Translations under genes and position numbers: made by a program
Part shown: in pieces, positions 8,782-17,081 of the stretch
Layout: each line of letters starts with the position of its first letter
How positions within the stretch are numbered: the stretch's first letter is position 1
The notes under the pieces: model-generated
Seen by the model: the letters and a program-made list of their open reading frames with translations, nothing else
Database searches by the model: none
What the model was told of the DNA's origin: nothing
Assembly (NCBI GenBank): GCA_001404055.1
Contig: CXTY01000034.1
Span: 124,001-188,000 of the forward strand
DNA: 64,000 bases
Direction of reading: 5' to 3'
Source of the DNA: Roseibium album
GTDB taxonomy: Bacteria > Pseudomonadota > Alphaproteobacteria > Rhizobiales > Stappiaceae

Positions 8782-8918
8782 TTGTCATCCCAGCTAAGGC
8801 TGGGATCCAGTAATCGCAGGCATCGAGCATGACGATTGTAACCAGACCAGTACGGTCAAACACGGCAGCCCAGTGGTTACCGGATCCCGGTCTTGGCGTT
8901 GCCAAACCGGGATGACAA
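8782..8918. repeat. Palindromic intergenic repeat, family TTGTCATCCC
   Basis: A 137-bp element bounded by perfect 10-bp inverted ends (TTGTCATCCC / GGGATGACAA). Inner hairpins include CCCAGctaaggCTGGG. The same ends bound the element at 42950-43039. Translation of such elements gives IPALAGMT-like peptides that are often misannotated as proteins. Confidence 0.8.
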
Positions 8919-8941
8919 TTTTTACTGGTCATGCCGACCAA

Positions 8942-8967
8942 TGAAAAGAGGGGCTATGTAGCCCCCC
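8942..8967 (-). terminator. Intrinsic terminator of the EF-G-like gene
   Basis: Read on the minus strand, a GGGGCT / AGCCCC stem with a 4-nt loop is followed by TCTTTT. It lies 37 bp after the stop codon of the minus-strand GTPase gene. Confidence 0.6.
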
Positions 8968-9003
8968 TTCTTGTCAAAGATAACTTGACCCAATAGTTGC
9001 CTA

Positions 9004-11067
9004 TCAGGCAGCTTGTTTTCCTGATCGTTGCAGTGCCTGCTCCGCAGCTTTGCCGGAGAGTTCCGCCATGTGGTCGAACGCATCTGTGTAACTGGCGACA
9101 CCAGCCGTAGCCGAACGCAGTTCAATGATGAGATCGCTTATTTCCGATTCCGGCATCAGCGCCTGTACTTCATCCCAGCCTGGCCAATCGGGTCGTGCGT
9201 CGAACCCAAGCAACTGACCGCGCCGGGTTGATACAATCGCATTTACTCTGGCAGTCGCGTCATTCGGGCAGGCAATCACCACCTTGTGGATTGGTTCCAG
9301 GAGCACCGGCTTGCAATCAGGCAAGCCTTCGCGAATAGCAAGCACGCCTGCCATCTTGAACGCCTGGTCAGAGCTGTCTACCGAATGATAGGAGCCCTCG
9401 GTCAGGCAGACGGAGACGTCGACCACAGGGAACCCGAGCGGCCCGCGTGTCAACGCATCCAGCACGCCATCCCTGACTGATGGGATATACTGTTTGGGAA
9501 CGACACCGCCTGTGATCGTGTTGCTGAACTGGATACCCTCACCCCTGGGCAGCGGTGCGATTTCCAAAAGAACATCACCAAATTGACCATGGCCACCAGA
9601 TTGTTTCTTGTGGCGTCCGCGCACCTTGGTGCTTGTTCGAATGGTTTCCGAATAAGGAATGTGTGGTGTCGCTGAAGAAACGTCCAAGCCATATTTGCCA
9701 GCCAGCCTTTCCTGGGCAACGCGCAGGTGCATTTCACCCTGCCCTGCAAGAATGGTTTCCGCTGTCGTCTGGTTTTGACTGGTGGTGAGTGCCCGGTCTT
9801 CTTCAAGGAGTTTTGCCAGTGCCGCTGAAAGACGTACTTCGTCTTTCCTTTGTGTTGCGGCGATGGCGGTGGCCAACACCGGGTTACGCCGGTCAGGGTC
9901 GAAACCACCTTTCAGATTGCCGGGATCCTGACTGAGAAGATCTCCAGTCTGAACGCCGTCCAGCCTGCCCAAGGCGATCAGGTCGCCCTTGCCGGCAATG
10001 GCGATTTTGCTCGCAGTTTGCCCGAAGACAGTAAACAGCCCAGACACTTTGACTTCATCTTCCCCGTTCAGGAAAAGACTGTCACCATCAGATACCTGAC
10101 CATCGAGAATACGGGCTATGGACAGTTTTCCGCCATGCTGGGTATGCATGGTTTTAATGACCTGCAACGCAACACGTTTCTGGTTGTCCAGGATCCTGGT
10201 TCCAAGCAGATCAACCCCTGGCACTTCGTGCCGCAATGCCTTGAGCAAACGGCTAACACCGTTGCCATGCTCTGCAGAACCGAAGAACACCGGACAGATC
10301 AATCCGTCTTGCATTTCCTTGACCAGATCGGCAAACACGCGATCCCTGTCCGGAGCAATGTCTTCCAAAAGCGCTTCCATCAGATCGTCGTCATGGTCGG
10401 CGAGATGCTCAAGCATGGTGAAGCGGGCCTCATGCTCACGTGCCCGGTCTTCATCGCACATATCGATCTGCGTGCTTTCTTCCTTTTCGTGATAGACGTG
10501 CGCCCTTTCAAGCGCGAGATCGATGAACCCCGTTGCCTGACTGTCTTCCCAGATCGGTATTTGCCGCAGGACCAATGGCACGGAAGACGCTGGCTGCAAT
10601 ACGCCCAGAACATCACTGACGCGGCGTGTGCTTTTGTCGATCTTGTTCAAAAACAAAACCCGCGGAATGGCGCGGGCTTCAAGGGCTTTCAAAATGAGCT
10701 GCAGGGCTGGAACCTTGCGTTCATCATCCTCGGCCACCACAACGGCCAGGTCGACCCCGCCGATCGCACCATCCATTTCACTTAAAAATTCAACGGATCC
10801 CGGACAATCGACGAAGACAAACCTGTCTCCGAGGTAGTCGGCATCCGCAATATTGAGCTCAACGCTCATGCTGTGTGCGCGTGCTTCCGGCGACGCATCA
10901 CCGACCGTATTTCCTTCTGCCACTGTTCCCTGACGGGCTACCTTGTCCGTCCGTGCAAGCAGCGCCTCCATAAGGCTTGTCTTGCCACTGCCGAACGGAC
11001 CAACCAAGGCGATGCAGCGCGGCGCAGTGCCGCCTACAGAACCCTTTCCGTTTGTACCGATTGCCAT
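9004..11067 (-). CDS. Elongation factor G-like translational GTPase
   Basis: A 687-residue EF-G paralogue. The G domain has P-loop GPFGSGKTS (residues about 24-32), DCPG (G3) and NKID (G4). Domain II, an EF-G domain III segment, domain IV (RGRHKKQSGGHGQFGDVLLE) and domain V (LLEPIHKVVIACPNDATARV) follow in order. It is distinct from the housekeeping fusA, which normally sits in the str operon with tufA; no ribosomal genes are nearby. Such second EF-Gs are widespread in Rhizobiales. Some relatives act only in ribosome recycling, but the role here is unknown. Confidence 0.9.
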   Translation of the reverse strand: MAIGTNGKGSVGGTAPRCIALVGPFGSGKTSLMEALLARTDKVARQGTVAEGNTVGDASPEARAHSMSVELNIADADYLGDRFVFVDCPGSVEFLSEMDGAIGGVDLAVVVAEDDERKVPALQLILKALEARAIPRVLFLNKIDKSTRRVSDVLGVLQPASSVPLVLRQIPIWEDSQATGFIDLALERAHVYHEKEESTQIDMCDEDRAREHEARFTMLEHLADHDDDLMEALLEDIAPDRDRVFADLVKEMQDGLICPVFFGSAEHGNGVSRLLKALRHEVPGVDLLGTRILDNQKRVALQVIKTMHTQHGGKLSIARILDGQVSDGDSLFLNGEDEVKVSGLFTVFGQTASKIAIAGKGDLIALGRLDGVQTGDLLSQDPGNLKGGFDPDRRNPVLATAIAATQRKDEVRLSAALAKLLEEDRALTTSQNQTTAETILAGQGEMHLRVAQERLAGKYGLDVSSATPHIPYSETIRTSTKVRGRHKKQSGGHGQFGDVLLEIAPLPRGEGIQFSNTITGGVVPKQYIPSVRDGVLDALTRGPLGFPVVDVSVCLTEGSYHSVDSSDQAFKMAGVLAIREGLPDCKPVLLEPIHKVVIACPNDATARVNAIVSTRRGQLLGFDARPDWPGWDEVQALMPESEISDLIIELRSATAGVASYTDAFDHMAELSGKAAEQALQRSGKQAA

Positions 11068-11454
11068 TATCCGTCTCCCGTATGCTCGAGGTTATCCTCG
11101 TAACAACGCGGCGCGGCCGGCGGTGAAGGACGCGGGTCCGCCGCGTCTCGCCCTTATGGGATCGAAGGCCACTAAACCTGGCACTCCTTAGTACCAAGCC
11201 CCAAACAACGTGGCACATCGACCTGGGGCGGTTTCTCATCGTCGCGCCGATCACAGCTTGAACGCAAGGGTTTCTTTCACCGCAACGCAGCAAAACGTGC
11301 CGTAGTTGACACCGCGCAAGCTATGGGATCGATGAAAGCCTGAGATTCTCATTGCGAAAATCATCTCAGGCATGATCTCAAAATTCGTGACTTATCATCG
11401 CCCAACTCCTACCCTTGCAAACAGATGTTTGCCGGTTTCCGAAAGACGATACCC
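11068..11454. other. Intergenic region upstream of the EF-G-like gene
   Basis: No recognisable gene. A G+C-rich 7-bp hairpin (GACGCGG / CCGCGTC, 11129-11147) lies in the likely 5' leader of the GTPase gene. The rest appears to be divergent promoter sequence. Confidence 0.4.
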
Positions 11455-11754
11455 ATGATGGTCTGCAAGTTCCTATTGGCTGCCACCTTGTCGTTGCTGT
11501 TTGCGGATACAGCTTTCTCGCAAAACAATCAGCTACGCGGTCTGTCACAGCCGGGCACATCTCGGCTGCCGTCTGCGCGGCAACAGCTCAACCAGAACCT
11601 CAATCAGCAACGGTCCGGCTTTTCAACCCAGCAGCGGATTGACAGCAACAATCGGCTGAACCGAACGAACCAGATCAACCGGCTCAATTCGCAAAACGGT
11701 ACAACACTCGCGCCCTGCCCCAGTGCAAATACGGCCTGTCAGAGCGCGAGGTAG
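11455..11754 (+). CDS. Small secreted Asn/Gln-rich protein, unknown
   Basis: A 99-residue protein: signal peptide (residues 1-23, MMVCKFLLAATLSLLFADTAFSQ) and a hydrophilic mature part rich in N, Q, R and S with repeated LN and RLN turns (QQLNQNLNQQ, NNRLNRTNQINRLN). Two cysteines near the C terminus (PCPSANTACQ) could form a disulfide. Ribosome-binding sites are weak; an ATG at 11425 would add ten residues before the signal peptide. No family is recognised. The low-complexity mature part suggests a disordered envelope or secreted protein. Confidence 0.6.
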   Translation: MMVCKFLLAATLSLLFADTAFSQNNQLRGLSQPGTSRLPSARQQLNQNLNQQRSGFSTQQRIDSNNRLNRTNQINRLNSQNGTTLAPCPSANTACQSAR

Positions 11755-11841
11755 TTCATTTCTGTTCGCAACCAAACAATCGGATTCAGCGGATAATGCG
11801 AGTTAACCCGCTGAATCCGAAATGCAATTTTGCGTCAGCAA

Positions 11842-12321
11842 TCAGTTGATGCGCTCAAGCGTCATCTTGCTGACGCCGAGCGTCAGATTTGTTCCGGTCT
11901 GACTTTCCAGACTGAACGGATTGAGAGCAATCGAACGATCAAAACCGCCGACCAGCGCATTGGCCTTGATCCCGGCACCAAGGCTGGCTCCGGCCGTCAA
12001 ACCACCGTAGGTTCCGGCCAAAAGACCAGGCTTTCGATTGGCAGACGGTGCCAGCACACCCCAGACCAGCGTCGCTTCCTTGGTCTTGCCGATGTCCAGG
12101 CCGTAATCACGAACTTTCCCGCTGTAGTATTCAACGGCACCATCGCCAGCTGGCTTGAAGCTGCAGCCGAGTTTCGCTGATGAGCCGACAATAAAGCTGT
12201 GCTCGCCTTCAACAAGGCAGCTCAAGGTGCCGATCTCGACCTTGGGACTGTTTTCGGATGCCAAAACCGGCGTAGCAACGAATAGAACTGCAGTAGCGCA
12301 AGCCATGCTCAAAAATCGCAT
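11842..12321 (-). CDS. DUF992-family secreted protein
   Basis: A 159-residue protein with a cleavable signal peptide (MRFLSMACATAVLFVATPVLAS) and a DUF992 body: KVEIGTLSCLVEG, then LGCSFKP, then GVLAPS and a glycine-rich GLLAGTYGGLTAGASLGAGIKANALVGG. DUF992 proteins are small exported proteins of unknown function found mainly in Rhizobiales. The start ATG at 12321 follows GGGAG. Two cysteines (SC and GC) are conserved in position for a disulfide. Confidence 0.88.
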   Translation of the reverse strand: MRFLSMACATAVLFVATPVLASENSPKVEIGTLSCLVEGEHSFIVGSSAKLGCSFKPAGDGAVEYYSGKVRDYGLDIGKTKEATLVWGVLAPSANRKPGLLAGTYGGLTAGASLGAGIKANALVGGFDRSIALNPFSLESQTGTNLTLGVSKMTLERIN

Positions 12322-12496
12322 TTGGAGTAACTCCCAATCATTTGCGGAATAATGCGGTTTCTTAGAACCGCTGGAACGCAGCAGATATGGGCATGCATCG
12401 CGTCCAAATCGCGGCAGCAATTTGAAACCTTTGCGATCTTTCGGTTTCTTCAGCTCAAAAAGGCGAGCTCACAGTCCGTGTCAGCGGTCGCCAAAC

Positions 12497-12524
12497 AAAA
12501 AAAAGGGCGGCAAAAGCCGCCCTT
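12497..12524 (-). terminator. Intrinsic terminator of the aminotransferase gene
   Basis: On the minus strand a GGGCGGC-TTTT-GCCGCCC hairpin is followed by eight T, 25 bp after the stop codon of the aminotransferase gene. Confidence 0.92.
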
Positions 12525-12548
12525 CCAAAATCCAGATTGTTCCCGCTA

Positions 12549-13748
12549 CTATTTCAGATTGCCACAGAAGCGCTGAATGCGGGTGCAAGCTTCTTCCAAT
12601 GCTTCGGTCGCAGTCGCATAGGAAATGCGGAAGTTCGGGCCGAGGCCAAATGCTGAGCCAGGCACAACCGCGACGCCTTCTGTCTCAAGAAGCTCCGTGA
12701 CGAAGTCGGCATCGTTTTCGATCACTTTACCGGACGGTGCAGTCTTGCCGATTGTTCCCGCGCAGGAAGGGAAAACATAAAACGCCCCCTCCGGCACTGG
12801 ACAGCTTATACCATTTGACTGGTTGAGCATGGAAACAACAAGGTCCCGGCGCCCTTTGAAAACTTCATTGTTTTTTGGAATGAAGTCCTGGGTTCCGCTC
12901 AGTGCCTCAACAGCGGCCCACTGTGCGATAGAGGAGGGGTTGGACGTGGACTGTGACTGTACCTTGGCCATGGCCTTGATCAGCTCAACGGGTCCACCGG
13001 CATACCCGATGCGCCAACCGGTCATCGCATAAGCTTTTGACACACCGTTGACCGTCAAAGTGCGATCGTGAAGTGCGGGTTCAACTTGCGCAGGCGTGGT
13101 GAATTCGAAGTCGTCATAGACCAGATGCTCATACATATCATCGGTCATGATCCAGACCTGAGGATGTTTCTTCAAAACATCTGTCAGAGCCTTCAATTCG
13201 GCTTTCGTGTAGGCAGCACCCGAGGGGTTGGACGGGGAGTTGAAAATCAGCCACTTGGTGCGCGAGGTGATGGAAGCGTCTAGCGCTTCCGGAGTGATCT
13301 TGAAGGTCGACTTGTCAGCCTCGACAATCACAGGTTCACCACCTGCCAGGAGCACCATGTCCGGATAGCTTACCCAATAAGGCGTCGGAATGAGAACTTC
13401 ATCACCGGGGTTAAGGGTCGCAACAAGTGCGTTATAGAGCACTTGCTTGCCGCCGGTCCCAACGGTGATCTGGTTGGTTTCGTAAGTGAGCCCATTTTCC
13501 CGCTTGAATTTTTCAACAATCGCGGCTTTCAGCTCAGGAATGCCGTCAACAGCGGTGTATTTGGTCTTACCGTCGTTGATGGCCTTGATGGCCGCTGCCT
13601 TGATGTTGTCAGGCGTGTCGAAATCAGGCTCGCCAGCACCGAGACCGATTACATCGCGGCCTGCGGCTTTGAGCTCGCGCGCCTTGTTGGTGACAGCGAT
13701 GGTCGCAGAAGGTTGAACACGCGCCAATGCGTCAGCAAGAAAGCCCAT
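12549..13748 (-). CDS. aatA: Aspartate aminotransferase (class I, rhizobial AatA type)
   Basis: A pyridoxal-phosphate enzyme that interconverts aspartate and 2-oxoglutarate with oxaloacetate and glutamate; relatives also accept aromatic amino acids. The 399-residue length is normal. Features: MGFLADALARVQPSATIAVT start, GAGEPDFDTPDNI substrate loop, YWVSYPDM, NSPSNPSG, and the catalytic lysine in NGVSKAYAMTGWRIGY. The arginine in FRISYATA binds the substrate carboxylate. It is monocistronic with its own terminator. Confidence 0.95.
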   Translation of the reverse strand: MGFLADALARVQPSATIAVTNKARELKAAGRDVIGLGAGEPDFDTPDNIKAAAIKAINDGKTKYTAVDGIPELKAAIVEKFKRENGLTYETNQITVGTGGKQVLYNALVATLNPGDEVLIPTPYWVSYPDMVLLAGGEPVIVEADKSTFKITPEALDASITSRTKWLIFNSPSNPSGAAYTKAELKALTDVLKKHPQVWIMTDDMYEHLVYDDFEFTTPAQVEPALHDRTLTVNGVSKAYAMTGWRIGYAGGPVELIKAMAKVQSQSTSNPSSIAQWAAVEALSGTQDFIPKNNEVFKGRRDLVVSMLNQSNGISCPVPEGAFYVFPSCAGTIGKTAPSGKVIENDADFVTELLETEGVAVVPGSAFGLGPNFRISYATATEALEEACTRIQRFCGNLK

Positions 13749-13902
13749 AATATCCTCCAGGGGGAAACGGAAATAACAGCGCGCGGACCGTAGAACCGTG
13801 CGCTGCGGAAGACAAGACCTAATCAGGCATCTAGCACGCCGTCAAAGCAGTTTTTCAGCAAGGTCTCCCCGCGAAGCGAGGCGCCTGGAATTTGAAGGAA
13901 CG

Positions 13903-15033
13903 CTAGCTCCGGGTCTCCAGGATCAGTTTGGGCTCGTCCCTGTCTTCATCGACAAGGGAGCACTTGAACCGCTTCTTCTTGGTATTTCCATTCGAAATGG
14001 TCACTGGAATGGAGATTGGCACCTCTGATTCCTGTTTCGCGGCGGCCAGAAGGGCTGTGAAGTTGTCCGGATGAAATAGCGAGTCGGTGACTTGCTTGGT
14101 GTCAATAACTTCCGGCGTCAGTTGATACGATTTCATGGCTGCCTTGTTCGCCGCGACAATCATCCTCGACGTGGCATTTACCACCAGCATGGGTGCACTG
14201 CAAAGTTCGAAAACCGCCGAAAAATCAACATCGCCCCCAGCGCGGCCGGCGGAAAACAAGACACCGCCGACAGTTCCACCGACACAGAAATACATGGCTT
14301 CGTAATTGAGATCGAGACTATCGTTGTTTGACAAGAGAAACTTGCCGCGTCCGGTAGCACTCGCGCGACGCGTCAGGGCTCCCAAAGCCAGCGAAATAAC
14401 AGTCCGGCCAACCCTGTTCTGGATATGCGCAATGTTGCGACCAAGGATCAGTCGCTCGTCTTCAACTTGAAAATTCTTGAGGAAACCATTGCTGGCAAAT
14501 CGCACATAACCGAATGTGTCGACGAGCAGCACCGACCTGTTAGACGCAGAGACGAAATGTTGAAGTATTGGCGCGAGTCCCAGAGCGATCCGCCCCGGGT
14601 TGTTGTCATCCTCACCGATTGAAGGAAAACAGACGGCGATAATGCGCCCACCGGGAAGTTCGTACCGTTGCGCAACCAGAGGAACGCCTGGAATACGATG
14701 ATCCGGCCCACCGCCAACATCAAAAGGACCTGCTTTTCCTTCCTTGATGGCACCCTGTACCAAATGAAGGATGGTCTTGCGATCTTCAGGTGCGAGATTT
14801 CGCAAAGCCTGGTTGGACGGTGCGTGTTGCAGATCCTTGACTTCACTATTGAAACTTTGAGATCCGACCTCGTGCCACAGAATTGATTTTCCGCTGATGT
14901 CAGCAATGAAGAACTGAAGCCCCGACAGAGACAGGGCGGGTGCTTCACCAACAGCCTTCTGCGGTTGCTCAGATGGCGCGTCAGGGTTATCTGAATTCTG
15001 AACCGCAGCGCTCTGCATTGCGTTGAGTGTCAT
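13903..15033 (-). CDS. PAS-like sensory domain protein without output domain
   Basis: A 376-residue protein. The middle (VLLVDTFGYVRFASNGFLKNF, then ERLILGRNIAHI) and the end (FELCSAPMLVVNATSRMIVAANKAAMKSY) look like two PAS folds; the segments after SGLQFFIADISGKSIL could be a third, degenerate one. No kinase, GGDEF, EAL or HTH domain is visible, so it may act through a partner. The start is uncertain: an ATG at 15102 preceded by GGGA would add 23 residues. It is read away from an A+T-rich promoter region. Confidence 0.7.
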   Translation of the reverse strand: MTLNAMQSAAVQNSDNPDAPSEQPQKAVGEAPALSLSGLQFFIADISGKSILWHEVGSQSFNSEVKDLQHAPSNQALRNLAPEDRKTILHLVQGAIKEGKAGPFDVGGGPDHRIPGVPLVAQRYELPGGRIIAVCFPSIGEDDNNPGRIALGLAPILQHFVSASNRSVLLVDTFGYVRFASNGFLKNFQVEDERLILGRNIAHIQNRVGRTVISLALGALTRRASATGRGKFLLSNNDSLDLNYEAMYFCVGGTVGGVLFSAGRAGGDVDFSAVFELCSAPMLVVNATSRMIVAANKAAMKSYQLTPEVIDTKQVTDSLFHPDNFTALLAAAKQESEVPISIPVTISNGNTKKKRFKCSLVDEDRDEPKLILETRS

Positions 15034-15358
15034 TCCGTGTCCAGCCTGCTGGTAACAAATCATTTCTGCAAAGAAGTATCCTTCACAATTACAAACAAAC
15101 ATTAAAATTCCCGTTCAAAATCTCTCGAGAACAACGTATTTTGTAAGTTTTTGGGACCGCAACCTCAAATCAAGACACATTTTAATAGTAGTTTTTACGA
15201 ATTAGTAATTATGCGAATTCTTTTGCTTCGTCGATTGATAACGTTTGAACATACGCCCCAAAAAAGTCACGAAAACATACATCTACAGCCTGATTGACGT
15301 CTGCGTGACGGCGCAATTTCAGGGGAAGGTTCTGAAACCGTAGAGGATGGAGGTACCC
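15034..15358. other. A+T-rich divergent promoter region
   Basis: No gene seen. The segment around 15080-15260 is markedly A+T-rich and separates the divergent PAS-like gene and a small membrane gene. I can assign no specific box. Confidence 0.4.
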
Positions 15359-15586
15359 ATGCAAATGCTTGGATCAGTCGGCTTAACAAAACCAGGGCCT
15401 TACACAAGCGTCAGACCCACTGCGCTGTTTTTGTTGGCGGCAAGTGTTCTGACGTTGATGTCCATCGTTCTGGAACCTGGGCTTGGCCTGCCGCTTTTGG
15501 CTTTCATTGCAATGGCCGCACTGACACGTCTGCTGGGCCTCCGGCTCTACGAAGAACTAACCGGAGTTACTGACCAAACCGACTGA
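15359..15586 (+). CDS. Small two-TM membrane protein, unknown
   Basis: A 75-residue protein. Two hydrophobic stretches (TALFLLAASVLTLMSIVL and LPLLAFIAMAALTRLLGL) should form a membrane hairpin. The start is set by GGAGG at 15349-15353, 5 bases before the ATG at 15359; an ATG at 15347 lies inside that site. No family is recognised. Confidence 0.6.
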   Translation: MQMLGSVGLTKPGPYTSVRPTALFLLAASVLTLMSIVLEPGLGLPLLAFIAMAALTRLLGLRLYEELTGVTDQTD

Positions 15587-15642
15587 GAGAAACTCTCTTC
15601 GCGACTTTACAATTTTGGAATTCAAACCACAGATCGCTGAAC

Positions 15643-15882
15643 ATGTTGAACGCGGATAAATCAAAAACCAAAAGAAAAACCACCCAAAGAAGCGATCTGC
15701 GGGAGGCGCGCCCGCTGTTGCAGGCAATATTCCTGGGAATGGCCCTGGCAACAGCACTGGTCGCTGCCGCGGCAATGGCAAATCCTGATGGTCATGAACA
15801 AGGCGGCGCGCAAAACGCGCCAGTTCAAGAGAAACCGTCCTCATCTCACCAGCCGACGCAGCCTACTCAGCTTCCCTATTAA
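15643..15882 (+). CDS. Possible small single-TM protein
   Basis: A 79-residue frame with a basic N terminus (KSKTKRKTTQR), one hydrophobic stretch (AIFLGMALATALVAAAAMA) and a Pro/Gln/Ser-rich tail. The layout is that of a small anchored or exported protein. No clear ribosome-binding site, and an overlapping minus-strand frame exists. Weakly supported. Confidence 0.35.
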   Translation: MLNADKSKTKRKTTQRSDLREARPLLQAIFLGMALATALVAAAAMANPDGHEQGGAQNAPVQEKPSSSHQPTQPTQLPY

Positions 15883-15953
15883 GGCTCGGCTACATAGCAC
15901 GGCTATCAGCCTGAATGTATCCAAACCGTAAAATTCCGCAGAACTGTCCTGCA

Positions 15954-16391
15954 CTAGAATTGAAGAACACCTAGCGTGATCAGTGCCACGATCAGGTATC
16001 GCCCGGTTTTTGCGATCGCGACGAGTGCCAGGAAACTCCAGAAGGGTTCTTTCAGCACACCAGCGGCCAAAGTCAGCGGATCACCGACAACAGGCGCCCA
16101 GCTCAGCAGAAGGCTCCAGCGGCCATAACGATGATACCAGGCTGTTGCCTTGTCCAGCTTGTCTGCCTTGACTGGAAACCAGGCCGCGTTTGAAAAGTGG
16201 ACCGCCCCCCGGCCCAGCGCCCAGTTCACAACAGATCCCAGAGTGTTGCCCAGGCTTGCGGCAAGAACCAACAGAACGACTGGTTCAGTATCCAAATAGA
16301 TCAGGCTGGAGAGACTGAGCTCAGACTGGGCGGGCAGCAGCGTTGCGGCAAGAAAGGAAATGCCAAAAAGCCCCAAAAGACTGGCACTCAT
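15954..16391 (-). CDS. YqaA/DedA-family inner-membrane protein
   Basis: A 145-residue protein of the small YqaA branch of the DedA (SNARE-associated) superfamily. Hydrophobic segments cover most of its length. The family core is visible in AASLGNTLGSVVNWALGRGA and in WYHRYGRWSLLLSWAPVVGDPLTLAAGVL, with the conserved Gly, Arg and Pro residues. Larger DedA relatives carry undecaprenyl phosphate or other lipids across the membrane; the role of short YqaA proteins is unproven. Confidence 0.85.
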   Translation of the reverse strand: MSASLLGLFGISFLAATLLPAQSELSLSSLIYLDTEPVVLLVLAASLGNTLGSVVNWALGRGAVHFSNAAWFPVKADKLDKATAWYHRYGRWSLLLSWAPVVGDPLTLAAGVLKEPFWSFLALVAIAKTGRYLIVALITLGVLQF

Positions 16392-16648
16392 GGACGGGAA
16401 ACCAAAGGAGGGAATGACAGCATGAAAGGCGGGACATTTTCTGAAAAGCCGGGAATAATCACAGTCTGACCTAACAGAAAATCAATTGACGCACACCTTA
16501 AATTCAGTGAGTGCGTCAACCAGGACAACGTCTATCTCAAGTGGTTTGCAGTGCTGCTGCTTGGGTGCAGTCTTTAAAGCGATGGGGCCACTGCAAAGTC
16601 TGACAAGCTGAGCCAATCCATGATTTCAGATCAGCCTGGCTAGGGATG

Positions 16649-16951
16649 TCAGTGTGTCGTGTTCCGGAATATTGCGCTGTTGGCAGCCACAATTGCCACG
16701 GCATTGACCCTGTTCTTGGCACCAAGCCTAGTGATCGCGTTGCGAATGTGAGCCTTGACCGTCGCTGTCGTGACATTCAGGTCATAAGCGATCTGCTTGT
16801 TTACCCTGCCCTCGCAAAGAAGAAGCATGATCTCAAGCTGACGGGGGGTGACCATCTCGCTCAAGTTAAGCGGCCAGCGAATGTTGCTTGCAGCCTGATT
16901 GGCCCGTCCATCCGCGGCGGAGATTGTGTCCAATGCAAAATGAGCTGTCAT
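16649..16951 (-). CDS. LuxR-type HTH regulator, stand-alone DNA-binding domain
   Basis: A 100-residue protein, essentially a GerE/LuxR helix-turn-helix: LSEMVTPRQLEIMLLLCEGRVNKQIAYDLNVTTATVKAHIRNAITRLGAKNRVNAV. There is no receiver or ligand domain. The start at 16951 has GGGAC upstream; an earlier in-frame start at 17005 would add 18 residues. It is divergent from the ScfR-like gene. It may be a shortened response-regulator output domain or a natural single-domain regulator. Confidence 0.75.
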   Translation of the reverse strand: MTAHFALDTISAADGRANQAASNIRWPLNLSEMVTPRQLEIMLLLCEGRVNKQIAYDLNVTTATVKAHIRNAITRLGAKNRVNAVAIVAANSAIFRNTTH

Positions 16952-17081
16952 GACCCTGTCCCACGTTCTTCGAGTTCTGTTTTCGATCAGACGATATTTC
17001 CTCAAGACGACGGCTTTGTAAAATGTTAAAGTGCATATTGAAAATTGCTAATAATTTGCAATTTGATTGATGGAGCGGTCA

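Noticed and set aside
8603..8941. Minus-strand 112-residue frame upstream of msrP
   Set aside because: It runs through the palindromic repeat and shows the IPALAGMT-type peptide typical of translated repeats; it is not a gene.
9850..10785. Long plus-strand frame opposite the EF-G-like gene
   Set aside because: Antisense shadow; the minus-strand frame carries all GTPase motifs.
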